A DNA stretch of 32,588 bases from Rhodocyclaceae bacterium (GTDB lineage: Bacteria > Pseudomonadota > Gammaproteobacteria > Burkholderiales > Rhodocyclaceae). Of the stretch, positions 24,497 to 32,588 are shown piece by piece. Within the stretch, counting starts at the first letter, position 1; each line of letters opens with the position of its first letter. The notes beneath the pieces are model-generated. The model did no database searches. It had not been told where the DNA came from and worked only from the letters and a program-made list of their open reading frames with translations. The position numbers and the translations under genes are program-made. Location of the stretch: contig JAABQX010000019.1 of NCBI GenBank assembly GCA_011391215.1, positions 1-32,588 of the forward strand, given 5' to 3'.

Positions 24497-24508
24497 TCAA
24501 CCGTAAGC
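24487..24508 (-). other. Perfect stem-loop across the stop codon of the YdcF gene
   Basis: GCTTACGGTT-TC-AACCGTAAGC is a perfect 10-bp inverted repeat. On the minus strand it covers the last three codons, the TGA and the bases after it (GCTTACGGT-TGAA-ACCGTAAGC, a 9-bp stem with a tetraloop). No T run follows, so it is not a classical terminator; it may protect the mRNA end or slow ribosome release. Confidence 0.5.
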
Positions 24509-25249
24509 GATACGGATCTTTTGTGCCAGCAGCCCCAGCCATTCGTGCATCACATACCAGCTCGAAAAGGCTGTCGAGGGACCCGGCAGATAATCGCGGA
24601 TATCTTCGCCCCTCGTCCGCTCATGGATGAAGCCCGTGGGTGCCGGAATGACTTCCAACCCCTGTGCAGCAAATTCTCCCGCCGCACGAGACATGTGAGC
24701 AGCATGAGTCACCAGCACAATGCGCCTAATCCCCTCCGCAGCGAGGATTTTCTTCGAAAAACGCGCATTTCCAGCGGTATCTAGCGACGCCCTTTCCAGC
24801 CAGCGTGGTGCAACCCCAAAGTCCTCCCACAGGCTCTCTGCCATCAGATCCGCTTCACCGCTGACCAGAACAGGGAGACGGCTATACCTAGCCAGTCGCG
24901 CGCCATAACGCAAGCGCTCCAGCGCCAACCGGTTGGGCGTCGGACCACCGTATTCCGGCATGAAATGGCGATAGCCGGCTCCGAGGATCACAATCGCCTG
25001 AGCACCATCAAAATTCCGCTCTTGGAGAACCGGAACATCCTCCAGCGGCGCAGCCAACTGGTCGAGGAAAATCGGGGTACTCAGCAGCCAGAGTGTCAGC
25101 AGACCAAACCACGCAAACCCTCTCCCGAACCGGGGATGCCGCCACTGCATCAGCACCAGGCCGATGGCAATGCAGAGCAAAGGCATCACTGGGGGCAACA
25201 TGATCACCGAAAGGATTTTTTTCAGCAGGAACTCGGGCGGCAGGGGCAT
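24497..25249 (-). CDS. YdcF/ElyC-type DUF218 membrane protein
   Basis: A DUF218 (YdcF/SanA/ElyC) family protein of about 250 residues. Two N-terminal hydrophobic helices are followed by a soluble domain. Its typical motifs are AIVILGAGYRHFMPEYGGPTPN, RLALERLRYGARLAR, LPVLVSGEA and IVLVTHAAHMSRA. ElyC-type members affect envelope polysaccharide and lipid-carrier metabolism, and some DUF218 genes lie in exopolysaccharide or exosortase loci. I chose ATG 25249; a GTG at 25270 is also open, and neither has a good ribosome site. It is divergent from the beta-helix gene. Its stop codon lies in a perfect stem-loop. Confidence 0.82.
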   Translation of the reverse strand: MPLPPEFLLKKILSVIMLPPVMPLLCIAIGLVLMQWRHPRFGRGFAWFGLLTLWLLSTPIFLDQLAAPLEDVPVLQERNFDGAQAIVILGAGYRHFMPEYGGPTPNRLALERLRYGARLARYSRLPVLVSGEADLMAESLWEDFGVAPRWLERASLDTAGNARFSKKILAAEGIRRIVLVTHAAHMSRAAGEFAAQGLEVIPAPTGFIHERTRGEDIRDYLPGPSTAFSSWYVMHEWLGLLAQKIRIAYG

Positions 25250-25368
25250 ATCGGAATAAGGAAAAGGCACGAGGCATTATCGGCCAAATCCGGGGTAGTA
25301 TGCTTTTCCAGAAAGCTTCTGCATCGAAACCCACCCGGACAATCGTGCTTCCTTCAAATATTGTGAAT

Positions 25369-26646
25369 ATGGCATTTCAACTGCTTGCGTTGCTTCTGGC
25401 AGTAAACGCTTTTTCGGCTACGGCCGCCGATGACAAACTGCCCGCCACCGCGCAGTATCTTGGCGAAATCCGCCGCGATCCCAACGGCAAGCTGATCGCC
25501 ATCCCTGCCAAGCCTTCCTCGACTGCCTTCGTGGAGTCACCCGCGGGCACTGCAGCGCGCATCTTGCGGGTCGGCCCTGGTTCTGACATGCCGACCATCG
25601 CCGCCGCCGCTGCCATTGCGCAGGATGGTGACACGATCGAGATCGAGGCCGGCGATTACAGCGGCGACGTGGCTGTCTGGAAACAGAACAGACTTGTCAT
25701 TCGTGGCGTTGGCGGTCGCCCCCGCTTGATCGCTGCCGGCGCCAGCGCCGAACGCAAGGCCATATGGGTCATCCGGGGGGGCGACATCACGGTCGAGAAC
25801 ATCGAATTCACCGGCGCCCGCGTCCCCGACAAGAATGGAGCGGGCATCCGTTTTGAAAAGGGTCGCCTGACGATCCGCAACTGCCGCTTTCTCGACAACG
25901 AAAACGGCATCCTCACGGGCGGCGGCGACGCTGAACTCACTATCGAGAACAGCGAATTCGGCCACAACGGTGCCGGTGATGGCTACAGCCACAATCTCTA
26001 TGTCGGCGCCCTGCGCAAGCTGAGCGTGATCGGCAGTTATTTCCACCATGCCAAGCTTGGTCACCTGCTCAAGAGCCGAGCCGCCGAAAATCATATCCTG
26101 TACAACCGCCTCACCGACGAAAGCGGTGGCCGCGCCAGCTACGAACTCGAGTTTCCCAACGGCGGCATTGCCTTCGTGATCGGCAACATCATCGAGCAAA
26201 GCGCCACCAGCGAAAATGGCAACATCATCTCCTTTGGTGCTGAAGTCTACAAGCACCCCGCCAACGAGCTTTACCTGATCAACAACACCATCGACAACAA
26301 CCGGCCGCAGGGTGGCGGCTACCTCGCCGTCAGGCCCGGCGCCCATATCGTCAAGGCCTACAACAACCTGCTGATCGGCAAGGGTCCGCTCAACAGCGGC
26401 ATCAACGGGGAGTTCATCAACAATCCGAACGTAGACTGGGATACCTTCATCCTCGCCCAACGCCACGACTACCGCACTCGGCGGGACAACCCGCTGCAGC
26501 GCAGCTACGTGCCGCCCGGTGCGGCCCGGGGTGTCGATCTGGCCCCCGCCCGGGAGTACATCCACCCCGCGGGTACCCGGCTCCTGACCACCACACCCAC
26601 TTTACCGGGCGGCCGGCAGACAATGCAGCCGGACAACCAGAACTGA
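25369..26646 (+). CDS. Exported right-handed beta-helix protein
   Basis: A 425-residue exported protein. Starting at ATG 25369 gives a normal signal peptide (MAFQLLALLLAVNAFSATA); the longer frame from 25300 would bury it. The mature region opens with VGPGSDMPTIAAAAAIAQDGDTIEIEAGDY, the usual entry to pectate-lyase-like parallel beta-helix proteins. PbH1-type coils follow (ITVENIEF, LTIRNCRFLDNENGI, LTIENSEFGHN, LYLINNTIDNN). These folds bind or cleave polysaccharides, but I see no named catalytic triad. Being next to the XrtA polysaccharide cluster suggests a role in exopolysaccharide handling, which is inference. A 25-bp repeat lies 28 bp past its stop. Confidence 0.85.
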   Translation: MAFQLLALLLAVNAFSATAADDKLPATAQYLGEIRRDPNGKLIAIPAKPSSTAFVESPAGTAARILRVGPGSDMPTIAAAAAIAQDGDTIEIEAGDYSGDVAVWKQNRLVIRGVGGRPRLIAAGASAERKAIWVIRGGDITVENIEFTGARVPDKNGAGIRFEKGRLTIRNCRFLDNENGILTGGGDAELTIENSEFGHNGAGDGYSHNLYVGALRKLSVIGSYFHHAKLGHLLKSRAAENHILYNRLTDESGGRASYELEFPNGGIAFVIGNIIEQSATSENGNIISFGAEVYKHPANELYLINNTIDNNRPQGGGYLAVRPGAHIVKAYNNLLIGKGPLNSGINGEFINNPNVDWDTFILAQRHDYRTRRDNPLQRSYVPPGAARGVDLAPAREYIHPAGTRLLTTTPTLPGGRQTMQPDNQN

Positions 26647-26674
26647 GCCGCAGTCCCTACCAGCTGCGCTCCGC

Positions 26675-26699
26675 AAAAGTCGGCGCCGGCAAGACGGCG
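26675..26699 (-). repeat. 25-bp interspersed repeat, copy D
   Basis: Fourth copy, between two convergent genes: 28 bp after the beta-helix stop and 6 bp from the decarboxylase stop. It differs from copy A at only two or three positions. Confidence 0.75.
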
Positions 26700-26705
26700 A
26701 ACTTG

Positions 26706-27965
26706 TTAGACCAGAACCTCAACAACAGCCGGATGGCCGAGAAAGGCCTGCGGGCTGGCGCTGGCACCGTAGGCGCCGGACTGGAAAATCACCACCAAAT
26801 CACCGGGCTCGGCGCGCGCCAGTTCCATGCGATCCGCCAGCAAGTCCAGAGGGGTGCACAAGGGGCCCACCACTGTGGCAATTTCCATTTCTGGTGCGAC
26901 CATGTGATTACCAATGGTGACCGGATAATTCTTGCGGATCACCTGGCCGAAATTTCCCGAGGCCGAAAGATGATGATGCAAGCCGCCATCCACGACCAGA
27001 AACAGTTGCCCGCGCGATAGCTTGCGGTCCACCACGCGGGTGACGTAGATACCCGCCTCGCCCACCAGATAACGGCCGAGCTCGATGACCAGTTCAGCTG
27101 CGGGCAGTTCTACACCCGCCCGTTGCACCAGTGCGGCGAGATTGGCGCCGATGGGGGCCAGATCCAGCCGTTGCTCACCCGGGAAATAAGGAATCCCGAA
27201 ACCGCCGCCCAGGTTCAAGAAGCGCACCGGGGTCGGAGCATGGGCGGCCAGGCGTAGCGCCAGCTCGTAGGACTTGCACTGGGCCTCGACGATCGACGCC
27301 GCCTTGAGATTCTGCGAGCCCGCAAAAAGGTGAAAGCCCTCAAAAGCCAAGCGACTGGAACCATGGCGCCCAATCTCGGCCAGCGCCTGCGGCACCTGCT
27401 CGGCGTCGATGCCGAACTGCTTCGGACCACCGCCCATCTTCATGCCGGATGATTTGAGCTCGAAATCGGGATTCACGCGCACGGCCACGCGCGCCGGCAA
27501 GCCGAGTTCCTGAGACAGTGCCGCCAGTTCATCAATCTCACGAAACGATTCGATGTTGATCAAAATCCCTGCGGCTACCGCCTGACGCAGCTCCCCGCAG
27601 CTCTTGCCCGGCCCGGCAAAGCTGACTTCATGGGGATCGGTGCCGGCATCGAGCGCGACCTTCAATTCGCCGCCCGACGCCACATCGATGCCATCGACCA
27701 GCCCGGCCATGTGACAGACCAGTGCCGGCATCGGGTTGGCCTTCATGGCGTAGTGCAGCTTGATGGCAGGCGGCAAGGCCGCGCGCAACTCGCCCACCCG
27801 CCGTTCCAGCAGGGCGCGGTCGTAGGCGTAGAAAGGCGTGCGGCCGACCCGCGCCGCCAATTGCGTCAGCGGCATGCCGCCGACCATCAACTCGCCGGCA
27901 TCGACCGGAAACATGTTCATCGGAGCGTGCATCGGAAGCACTTTTTCAGCAACCATGTCGTTCAA
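26706..27965 (-). CDS. PLP-dependent decarboxylase, exosortase A system-associated
   Basis: A 419-residue fold-type III PLP decarboxylase related to diaminopimelate/ornithine decarboxylase (TIGR03099-type). The PLP lysine is Lys75 in HYAMKANPMP. Phosphate-binding Gly-rich segments appear as NLGGGFGIPYFPG, and the C-terminal SGAYGASASPQAF is family-typical. These genes sit in XrtA/PEP-CTERM exopolysaccharide loci, where they probably make an amino-containing precursor; the substrate is not established. Its start overlaps the end of the acyl-CoA ligase gene by 20 bp (ATG 27956 is an alternative), so the two are one operon. It converges with the beta-helix gene over a 59-bp gap that holds repeat D. 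Confidence 0.9.
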   Translation of the reverse strand: MNDMVAEKVLPMHAPMNMFPVDAGELMVGGMPLTQLAARVGRTPFYAYDRALLERRVGELRAALPPAIKLHYAMKANPMPALVCHMAGLVDGIDVASGGELKVALDAGTDPHEVSFAGPGKSCGELRQAVAAGILINIESFREIDELAALSQELGLPARVAVRVNPDFELKSSGMKMGGGPKQFGIDAEQVPQALAEIGRHGSSRLAFEGFHLFAGSQNLKAASIVEAQCKSYELALRLAAHAPTPVRFLNLGGGFGIPYFPGEQRLDLAPIGANLAALVQRAGVELPAAELVIELGRYLVGEAGIYVTRVVDRKLSRGQLFLVVDGGLHHHLSASGNFGQVIRKNYPVTIGNHMVAPEMEIATVVGPLCTPLDLLADRMELARAEPGDLVVIFQSGAYGASASPQAFLGHPAVVEVLV

Positions 27966-29544
27966 TCCATTCGGTACTCAATGTCTTGCGATCGATTTTG
28001 CCGTTCGGGTTACGCGGCAACGGCCCCACGCGCACGTCGATATCTGCCGGCACCATATAGGCCGGCATGCGGGCACGGCACTCGGCGAGCAGCGCCGCGA
28101 CATCGAGCGTCCCGTCCCCCGGCGGCGTGGCGATCACCTGAATGGCCTGGCCGAGCGTCGCATGCTCGACGCCGAAGGCGACACACTCGCCGACCCGCTT
28201 CGTCTCGTAGAGCACCTCCTCCACCTCGGTCGGGCTGACGCGGTAGCCGGAGGTCTTCATCATCTCGTCGCGCCGGCCGACGAAATAGAGGAAGCCTTCC
28301 TCGTCCATGCGCACCGTATCGCCCGAGAAGACGGCAAGCTCGGGCAACACCAGCCCCGCCTCGCGCCCCGGGGCATGAATGGGCAGCGGTTTGTAGCGCT
28401 CGGCGGTTTTTTCCGGATCGTTCCAGTACCCCATGCCGACCAATGCGCCGCGATGCACCAGTTCGCCCGCCTCGTTGGGCGCGCAGGGCGTGCCGTCCTC
28501 GCGCAGCACCAGGATCTCGGCGTTTGGTATGGCCTTGCCGATCGAATCGGGCCGCCGATCGACCTCAACCGGCGGCAGGAAGGTGGAGCGAAAAGCCTCA
28601 GTCAAGCCGTACATCAGGAAGGGCTGGGTCTGCGGCAGCCGCTTGCGCAAGGCCGCCAGCGTCTCGCGCGGCATGCGCCCGCCGGTATTGGCGAAATAGC
28701 GCAGGTGTTCGGTAATTGATGCCGGCCATTCCAGCTGCGCAAGCTGGATGTAGAGCGGCGGCACCGCCGTCAGCCCCGTCACTTTCTCGCGCTCCAGCGC
28801 CTTCAGCACATCGCGCGGCAGCAGATAATTGAGCAGCACCACGCGCGCACCCACGTGAAACGCCGTGGTCAGTTGGCTGAAGCCGGCGTCGAAAGACAGC
28901 GGCAGCGCGGCCAGCAGGGTGTCGCCCGGCCGGTTTTCCAGATAGGCAGCCACGCTCTTGGCGCCCGCGACCATGTTGCGATGCGACAGCACCACGCCCT
29001 TGGGTTTGCCGGTGCTGCCTGAGGTGTAGAGGATGGCGAGCATGTCGGTATCGATCACCCGGTGCCCGGCGCGCAGGGGCGCCGCCAGCAGATCGCTCCA
29101 GCGACTGTAGCTCAGGCCGGCATCCGACGGCAGCGCCTGTGCGGAATCGAGCACGACCACATGGCGCAGATCATGGCAGGCAGCCATCACCGGGGTGAGC
29201 AGTGCCAGGCGTTCCGGCGAGGTCACCAATACCCGCACGTTGCAGTCGCGCAGGATATAGACGATCTGCTCCGGCTTCAGCAGCGGATTGAGCGGCACAA
29301 ACACGCCGCCCGCCGCCGGCGCGCCAAAACTCGCAATGACGGTCTCGAAGCGCTTCTCGAGGTAGATCGCCACGCGTTCGCCGCGTTGCAGGCCGAGGCC
29401 GATCAAACCGCCGGCAAAGCGCTCCACGGCGTCTTGCAGATCACCATAGGAAAGCGAATGTTTGCCGTAAGTCAGGGCAACGGTATGCGGATCGCGCTGT
29501 GCCGATAGCGCAATTAGTTCGGGGAGCAGCGTGGCATCATGCAT
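27946..29544 (-). CDS. Acyl-CoA ligase (AMP-forming), exosortase A system-associated
   Basis: A 532-residue ANL-superfamily enzyme (TIGR03098-type). The P-loop-like motif YTSGSTGKPKG is at 173-183, followed by LMYGLTEAF, SGDTVRMDEEGF, the hinge GRRDEMMKTSGYRVSPTEVEE and the C-terminal Lys in NPNGKIDRKTL. It activates an acyl or aminoacyl group as adenylate, and the most likely acceptor is the ACP encoded divergently 107 bp away. Together with the decarboxylase, ACP and hydrolases it forms the XrtA-linked module. The start ATG 29544 has a poor ribosome site. The actual substrate is unknown. Confidence 0.9.
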   Translation of the reverse strand: MHDATLLPELIALSAQRDPHTVALTYGKHSLSYGDLQDAVERFAGGLIGLGLQRGERVAIYLEKRFETVIASFGAPAAGGVFVPLNPLLKPEQIVYILRDCNVRVLVTSPERLALLTPVMAACHDLRHVVVLDSAQALPSDAGLSYSRWSDLLAAPLRAGHRVIDTDMLAILYTSGSTGKPKGVVLSHRNMVAGAKSVAAYLENRPGDTLLAALPLSFDAGFSQLTTAFHVGARVVLLNYLLPRDVLKALEREKVTGLTAVPPLYIQLAQLEWPASITEHLRYFANTGGRMPRETLAALRKRLPQTQPFLMYGLTEAFRSTFLPPVEVDRRPDSIGKAIPNAEILVLREDGTPCAPNEAGELVHRGALVGMGYWNDPEKTAERYKPLPIHAPGREAGLVLPELAVFSGDTVRMDEEGFLYFVGRRDEMMKTSGYRVSPTEVEEVLYETKRVGECVAFGVEHATLGQAIQVIATPPGDGTLDVAALLAECRARMPAYMVPADIDVRVGPLPRNPNGKIDRKTLSTEWIERHGC

Positions 29545-29610
29545 GGCAATTGGGGCGAGATAACTACGACGGATGCAAGTATCGCATGCTCTCGTCGCTG
29601 TTATTAATCC

Positions 29611-29616
29611 TATAAT
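29611..29616 (+). promoter_or_regulatory. -10 hexamer upstream of the ACP gene
   Basis: A perfect TATAAT lies in the divergent region, 41 bp before the likely TTG start. The -35 position is poor (GCTCTC at 17-bp spacing), suggesting a weak or activated promoter for ACP-hydrolase 2-hydrolase 1-amidotransferase. Confidence 0.5.
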
Positions 29617-29651
29617 TTGCCATATTCCAGCCCAATATGACGGGAGTCCCC

Positions 29652-29903
29652 TTGAACACCCAGCAAGAAGTCCTCGCCCTGCTCGACGAGATCCTCAGCC
29701 TCAACGGCCGGGCCGCCACCTTCACCCCGGCCACGCCGCTGCTCGGCGCCATTCCCGAACTCGATTCCATGGCAGTCGTCTCCTTGATTACCGGGATGGA
29801 AGAACGCTTTGGCATCACCGCCGAAGATGATGAAATCGACGGCGCCGTATTCGCCACGGTCGGTTCACTGCTTGAATTCGTGGAAGCCAAGCTTGCAGGC
29901 TAA
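29652..29903 (+). CDS. Acyl carrier protein (XrtA cluster)
   Basis: An 83-residue carrier protein. The phosphopantetheine site is Ser39 in ELDSMAV, the helix II that follows (VSLITGMEERFGI) is typical, and the protein is acidic. It probably carries the acyl or amino-acyl unit activated by the adjacent AMP ligase. I prefer the TTG start at 29652, because GGGAG lies five bases before it; the in-frame ATG at 29637 (MTGVP) has no ribosome site. It is first in the plus-strand half of the divergent XrtA-associated locus, 8 bp before hydrolase 2. Confidence 0.88.
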   Translation: MNTQQEVLALLDEILSLNGRAATFTPATPLLGAIPELDSMAVVSLITGMEERFGITAEDDEIDGAVFATVGSLLEFVEAKLAG

Positions 29904-29911
29904 GCCATCCC

Positions 29912-30754
29912 ATGATCCCGATGGGACCTGAAGCCGGCATTCCGTTTGTCCCCTTTTTTCTTGAGGTCGCCAACGGGCAACGCTTTTGCCTCTACCACCC
30001 GGCCGCAGGTGCAAGCGTCAAGGGCGCGCTGCTCTACCTGCACCCATTTGCGGAAGAAATGAACAAGTCCCGCCGCGTGGCCGCCATGCAGTCACGCTTG
30101 CTGGCGCAGCAGGGCTATACCGTCCTGCAGATCGATCTGCAGGGTTGTGGCGACAGCTCCGGTGACTTCGGTGACGCAACATGGCAGGGCTGGCTGCAGG
30201 ATGTGCAGGCGGCCCACGCCTGGCTCAAGGCGCGCTGCAATGCGCCATTGTGGCTTTGGGGGCTGCGTGCCGGGTGTCTGCTGGCCACCGACGCGGCAAG
30301 ACAGCTCGACAGCAGGGTTAACTTCCTTTTCTGGCAGCCGGTGAGCGCGGGCAAGCAATTCCTCCAGCAGTTTCTGCGCCTGAAAGTGGCGGGGGAAATG
30401 CTCAGCGGCGACAGCAAGGGGGTCATGCAAACCTTGAAGCAATCGCTCGCCGCCGGCCAGTCGGTGGAAATCGCCGGCTACACCCTGTCGCCGGAGCTCG
30501 CACGCGGGCTCGAAAACGCAGAACTTCACCCGCCGCCACAGCCGGGACATGCAATCTGGTTCGAACTTTCGACACGCACCGATGCCACGCTCGCGCCGGT
30601 ATCGGTCAAACGCCTGGAGCAATGGCAAGCGGCAGGCCACGTCGTCAGCAGTGCCGTCCTGCCAGCGCCGACTTTTTGGCAAACCACCGAGATCGAGGAG
30701 GCGCCAGCTTTGCTGGATGCCACCCTCGCAGCACTGGCAGCCCAGTCGGCATGA
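29912..30754 (+). CDS. Exosortase A system-associated hydrolase 2 (alpha/beta fold)
   Basis: A 280-residue alpha/beta-hydrolase-like protein (TIGR03101-type). The oxyanion-like segment LLYLHPFAEEMNKSRR and DLQGCGDSSG fit the fold. At the nucleophile elbow the sequence is WGLRAGC, with Arg119 where a Ser, Cys or Asp would normally be, so the classical nucleophile is missing. The protein may be non-hydrolytic or use another residue. It overlaps hydrolase 1 by ATGA. Repeat copy E falls in its last 35 codons, read as SAVLPAPTFW. Confidence 0.85.
   Translation: MIPMGPEAGIPFVPFFLEVANGQRFCLYHPAAGASVKGALLYLHPFAEEMNKSRRVAAMQSRLLAQQGYTVLQIDLQGCGDSSGDFGDATWQGWLQDVQAAHAWLKARCNAPLWLWGLRAGCLLATDAARQLDSRVNFLFWQPVSAGKQFLQQFLRLKVAGEMLSGDSKGVMQTLKQSLAAGQSVEIAGYTLSPELARGLENAELHPPPQPGHAIWFELSTRTDATLAPVSVKRLEQWQAAGHVVSSAVLPAPTFWQTTEIEEAPALLDATLAALAAQSA
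30652..30676 (+). repeat. 25-bp interspersed repeat, copy E (inside hydrolase 2)
   Basis: Fifth copy, within the hydrolase 2 reading frame 75 bp before its stop codon. It is nearly identical to copies A and D. Its orientation relative to the host gene is the opposite of copy B in soeA. Confidence 0.75.
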
Positions 30755-31596
30755 ACGCCAGCGAAGCAACATTGCTCTTTCCCTGCGCGGGGGAAACCCT
30801 GCTCGGCATTCTCGGTCGCCCGGAAAGACCCGCCGAAGTCGGTATCGTCATCATCGTCGGCGGCCCGCAAACGCGCGTCGGCAGTCACCGGCAGTTCGTG
30901 CTGCTCGCGCGTGCCCTTGCCACCGCCGGCTTTCCGACCCTGCGTTTCGACTATCGCGGCATGGGCGACAGCAGCGGCGCACAACGTAATTTCGAAGCAA
31001 TCACACCCGACATCGGTGCCGCCATCGACGCCCTGCAAAACGCCTGCCCCGCAGTCACCCGCATTGTTCTTTGGGGCTTGTGCGATGCCGCTGCCGCTGC
31101 GTTGCTCTATTGCGATGAAACACACGATCCGCGCATTGCCGGCCTGTGTTTGCTCAATCCGTGGGTGCGCTCCGAAGCCAGCCTGGCGAAGACGCAGGTC
31201 AAGCACTACTATGGCCAGCGCCTGCTGCAAAAGGAATTCTGGCTAAAGCTGTTGAGCGGCCGTCTGAACATTACACAGTCCATCGGCGAACTGCTGCGCA
31301 AAGTTGGGCAAGCCTCTTCCCGGGTCAGCCACGGCGAACACCTCGCCTTTCAAGAGCGCATGGCCCGCGGCTTACAGAATTTTTCGGGGCGGGTACTGCT
31401 CATTCTCAGCGGCAACGACTACACCGCCAAGGAATTTCTCGAATTCACCGCCACGGCCGCAAGCTGGCGCGGCCTGCTCGAACGTCCCGACCTGACACGC
31501 ATCGACATCGGGGGCGCAGATCACACGTTCTCTTCACAAGAATGGCGTAAAACCGTGGAAAATTACTGCCTTGACTGGTTAAAGCAAAATGAATAA
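30751..31596 (+). CDS. Exosortase A system-associated hydrolase 1 (alpha/beta fold)
   Basis: A 281-residue alpha/beta hydrolase (TIGR03100-type). The motifs are GGPQTRVGSHRQF near the oxyanion loop, RFDYRGMGDSSG, and the elbow WGLCDAA with Cys111 as likely nucleophile. A C-terminal GGADHTFSS supplies the likely His. Family function in PEP-CTERM loci is unsettled; thioesterase-like release of the ACP-bound unit is plausible. The start ATG 30751 overlaps the hydrolase 2 stop (ATGA); a longer frame from 30622 lies inside that gene. It overlaps the next gene by 8 bp. Confidence 0.88.
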   Translation: MNASEATLLFPCAGETLLGILGRPERPAEVGIVIIVGGPQTRVGSHRQFVLLARALATAGFPTLRFDYRGMGDSSGAQRNFEAITPDIGAAIDALQNACPAVTRIVLWGLCDAAAAALLYCDETHDPRIAGLCLLNPWVRSEASLAKTQVKHYYGQRLLQKEFWLKLLSGRLNITQSIGELLRKVGQASSRVSHGEHLAFQERMARGLQNFSGRVLLILSGNDYTAKEFLEFTATAASWRGLLERPDLTRIDIGGADHTFSSQEWRKTVENYCLDWLKQNE

Positions 31597-32588
31597 CTCA
31601 ACCGCACAGACCTCGAACAACGCACTCTGTCTCGGCCAGCCACGCTTCGCCGATAGCGAACTCGCCGCAACTGCCACCCGTGATGGCATCCCGGCCGCCT
31701 GGCGGCAGGCTTTCCAGCAATACGGCACCGCAGCGCCCACAAAGGTATCCGGCGACTTCGCGGTCGCCATCGAACTAAGCGATGGCCGGACATTCCTCGC
31801 CATCGACCGCTTCGCCATCCAGACCCTCTGTTATCGCAGCGATGGCAACCGCATCATCTTTGCCCCACGCGCCGACCAATTGGGCGCAACCGAACTCGAT
31901 CCGCAGGCCATTTTCGACTACCTCTACTTCCACGTAATCCCCTCGCCACGGACTATCTTCAAGGGCGTGTTCCGCCTGCCGCCGGCCCACTGCGCCCTGT
32001 ACGAAAAAGGCAAGCTCACCGTCGCCCCCTACTGGACACCAAAATTCGAGGAAGGCCGGGGCGAGTCCTTCGCCAATCTGCGCGAAGAATTTCTCGGCAT
32101 CGTGCGCGACTCGGTAGCCGCCCGGATCGGCAGCAAACCCGCTGGCTGCTACCTGAGCGGCGGCACCGACAGCTCCACGGTCGCCGGCATGGCCACGCAA
32201 ATCACCGGCCAGCCCGCCGACACCTACTCCATCGGCTTCGATGTGGCCGGCTACGACGAAATGGAATACGCGCGCCTCGCGGTCCGCCATTTCGGCACGA
32301 ACCACCACGAGTACTACATCACGCCGGACGACCTGGTGCGCGGCATGCCCGCCGTCGCCGCCAGCTACGACCAACCCTTCGGCAACTCCTCCGCCGTGCC
32401 CGCCTATTACTGTGCGCAGATGGCCCGGCAGGATGGACACGAACACCTGCTGGCCGGCGACGGCGGCGACGAACTCTTCGGTGGCAACACCCGCTATGCC
32501 AAGCAACGCGTCTTTGGCATCTACGACGCCCTGCCCGGTATCCTGCGCAAGGGCCTGGCCGAACCATTCACGGATAGCGGCCTGTTCG
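31589..32588 (+). CDS. Asparagine-synthase-like amidotransferase, XrtA cluster (partial)
   Basis: The first 333 codons of a gene running off the window end. Residues 1-150 resemble a glutaminase-type N-domain (GDFAVAIELSDGRTFLAIDRFAIQTLCY ... FKGVFRLPPAH). The ATP-pyrophosphatase loop SGGTDSS is at 190-196, and SIGFDVAGYDEMEYAR and AGDGGDELFGG fit asparagine synthase B. The N-terminus is MNNSTAQTS, so the catalytic Cys at position 2 needed for glutamine hydrolysis is missing; ammonia or another amine may be the donor. It overlaps hydrolase 1 by 8 bp. It probably amidates or cyclises a unit of the XrtA-linked polysaccharide. Confidence 0.88.
   Translation, partial: MNNSTAQTSNNALCLGQPRFADSELAATATRDGIPAAWRQAFQQYGTAAPTKVSGDFAVAIELSDGRTFLAIDRFAIQTLCYRSDGNRIIFAPRADQLGATELDPQAIFDYLYFHVIPSPRTIFKGVFRLPPAHCALYEKGKLTVAPYWTPKFEEGRGESFANLREEFLGIVRDSVAARIGSKPAGCYLSGGTDSSTVAGMATQITGQPADTYSIGFDVAGYDEMEYARLAVRHFGTNHHEYYITPDDLVRGMPAVAASYDQPFGNSSAVPAYYCAQMARQDGHEHLLAGDGGDELFGGNTRYAKQRVFGIYDALPGILRKGLAEPFTDSGLF

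Noticed and set aside
25537-26565. 342-residue minus-strand open frame
   Set aside because: Antisense shadow of the beta-helix gene; low-complexity Val/Asp/Gly composition.
31775-32506. 243-residue minus-strand open frame at the window end
   Set aside because: Antisense to the asparagine-synthase-like gene, which has clear motifs on the plus strand.

Overview
The window comes from a GC-rich proteobacterial chromosome. Gene content points to a sulfur-oxidising betaproteobacterium of the Sulfuritalea/Sterolibacterium/Thiobacillus kind: a cytoplasmic SoeABC sulfite dehydrogenase, a Qmo/Hdr-like electron-transfer complex, TusA, DsrE2 and an exosortase-A (XrtA/PEP-CTERM) exopolysaccharide locus. 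The taxonomic placement is inferred from gene content only.

Bases 1-4700 are a mixed housekeeping and envelope region. They hold the 3' end of valS, a GT39-type membrane glycosyltransferase, a convergent PAP2 lipid phosphatase, an exported protein of unknown function and a FadL-type outer-membrane channel. Bases 4780-16950 are a dissimilatory sulfur region. dsrE2, tusA and soeABC lie on the minus strand. A small unknown protein, a YfcE-like phosphoesterase and a qmoA-qmoB-hdrC-hdrB operon run the other way. A workable model is that TusA and DsrE2 handle protein-bound sulfane sulfur, SoeABC oxidises sulfite to sulfate at the quinone pool, and the QmoAB/HdrCB flavo-iron-sulfur complex moves electrons between a cytoplasmic sulfur enzyme (APS reductase in known systems) and its acceptor. 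No aprAB, dsrAB or membrane QmoC subunit is present in the window.

A tRNA-Ala(CGC) at 17030-17105 is followed by its terminator, a cluster of GGGGGTAT arm-like repeats and a decayed integrase N-terminus. These are the marks of an old genomic island. Next comes a tightly coupled three-gene operon (17657-23969): a cNMP-binding patatin phospholipase, a complete single-module NRPS (C-A-PCP-TE) and a TVP38/DedA-type membrane protein. By eye it is less GC-rich than its neighbours, and it is the best candidate in the window for an undescribed pathway, possibly a lipid-linked aminoacyl product.

From about 24050 come a small two-helix membrane protein, a YdcF-type DUF218 protein, an exported beta-helix protein and then the XrtA-associated cluster. 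That cluster has a PLP decarboxylase and an acyl-CoA ligase on minus, and an ACP, hydrolase 2, hydrolase 1 and an asparagine-synthase-like protein on plus. The last gene runs off the window end.

A previously unlisted pattern cuts across these regions. A 25-bp sequence (consensus YGYCGTCYYRCCRGCGCCGACTTTW) occurs five times, each copy within about 100 bp of a gene's stop codon. Two copies lie inside coding sequence.
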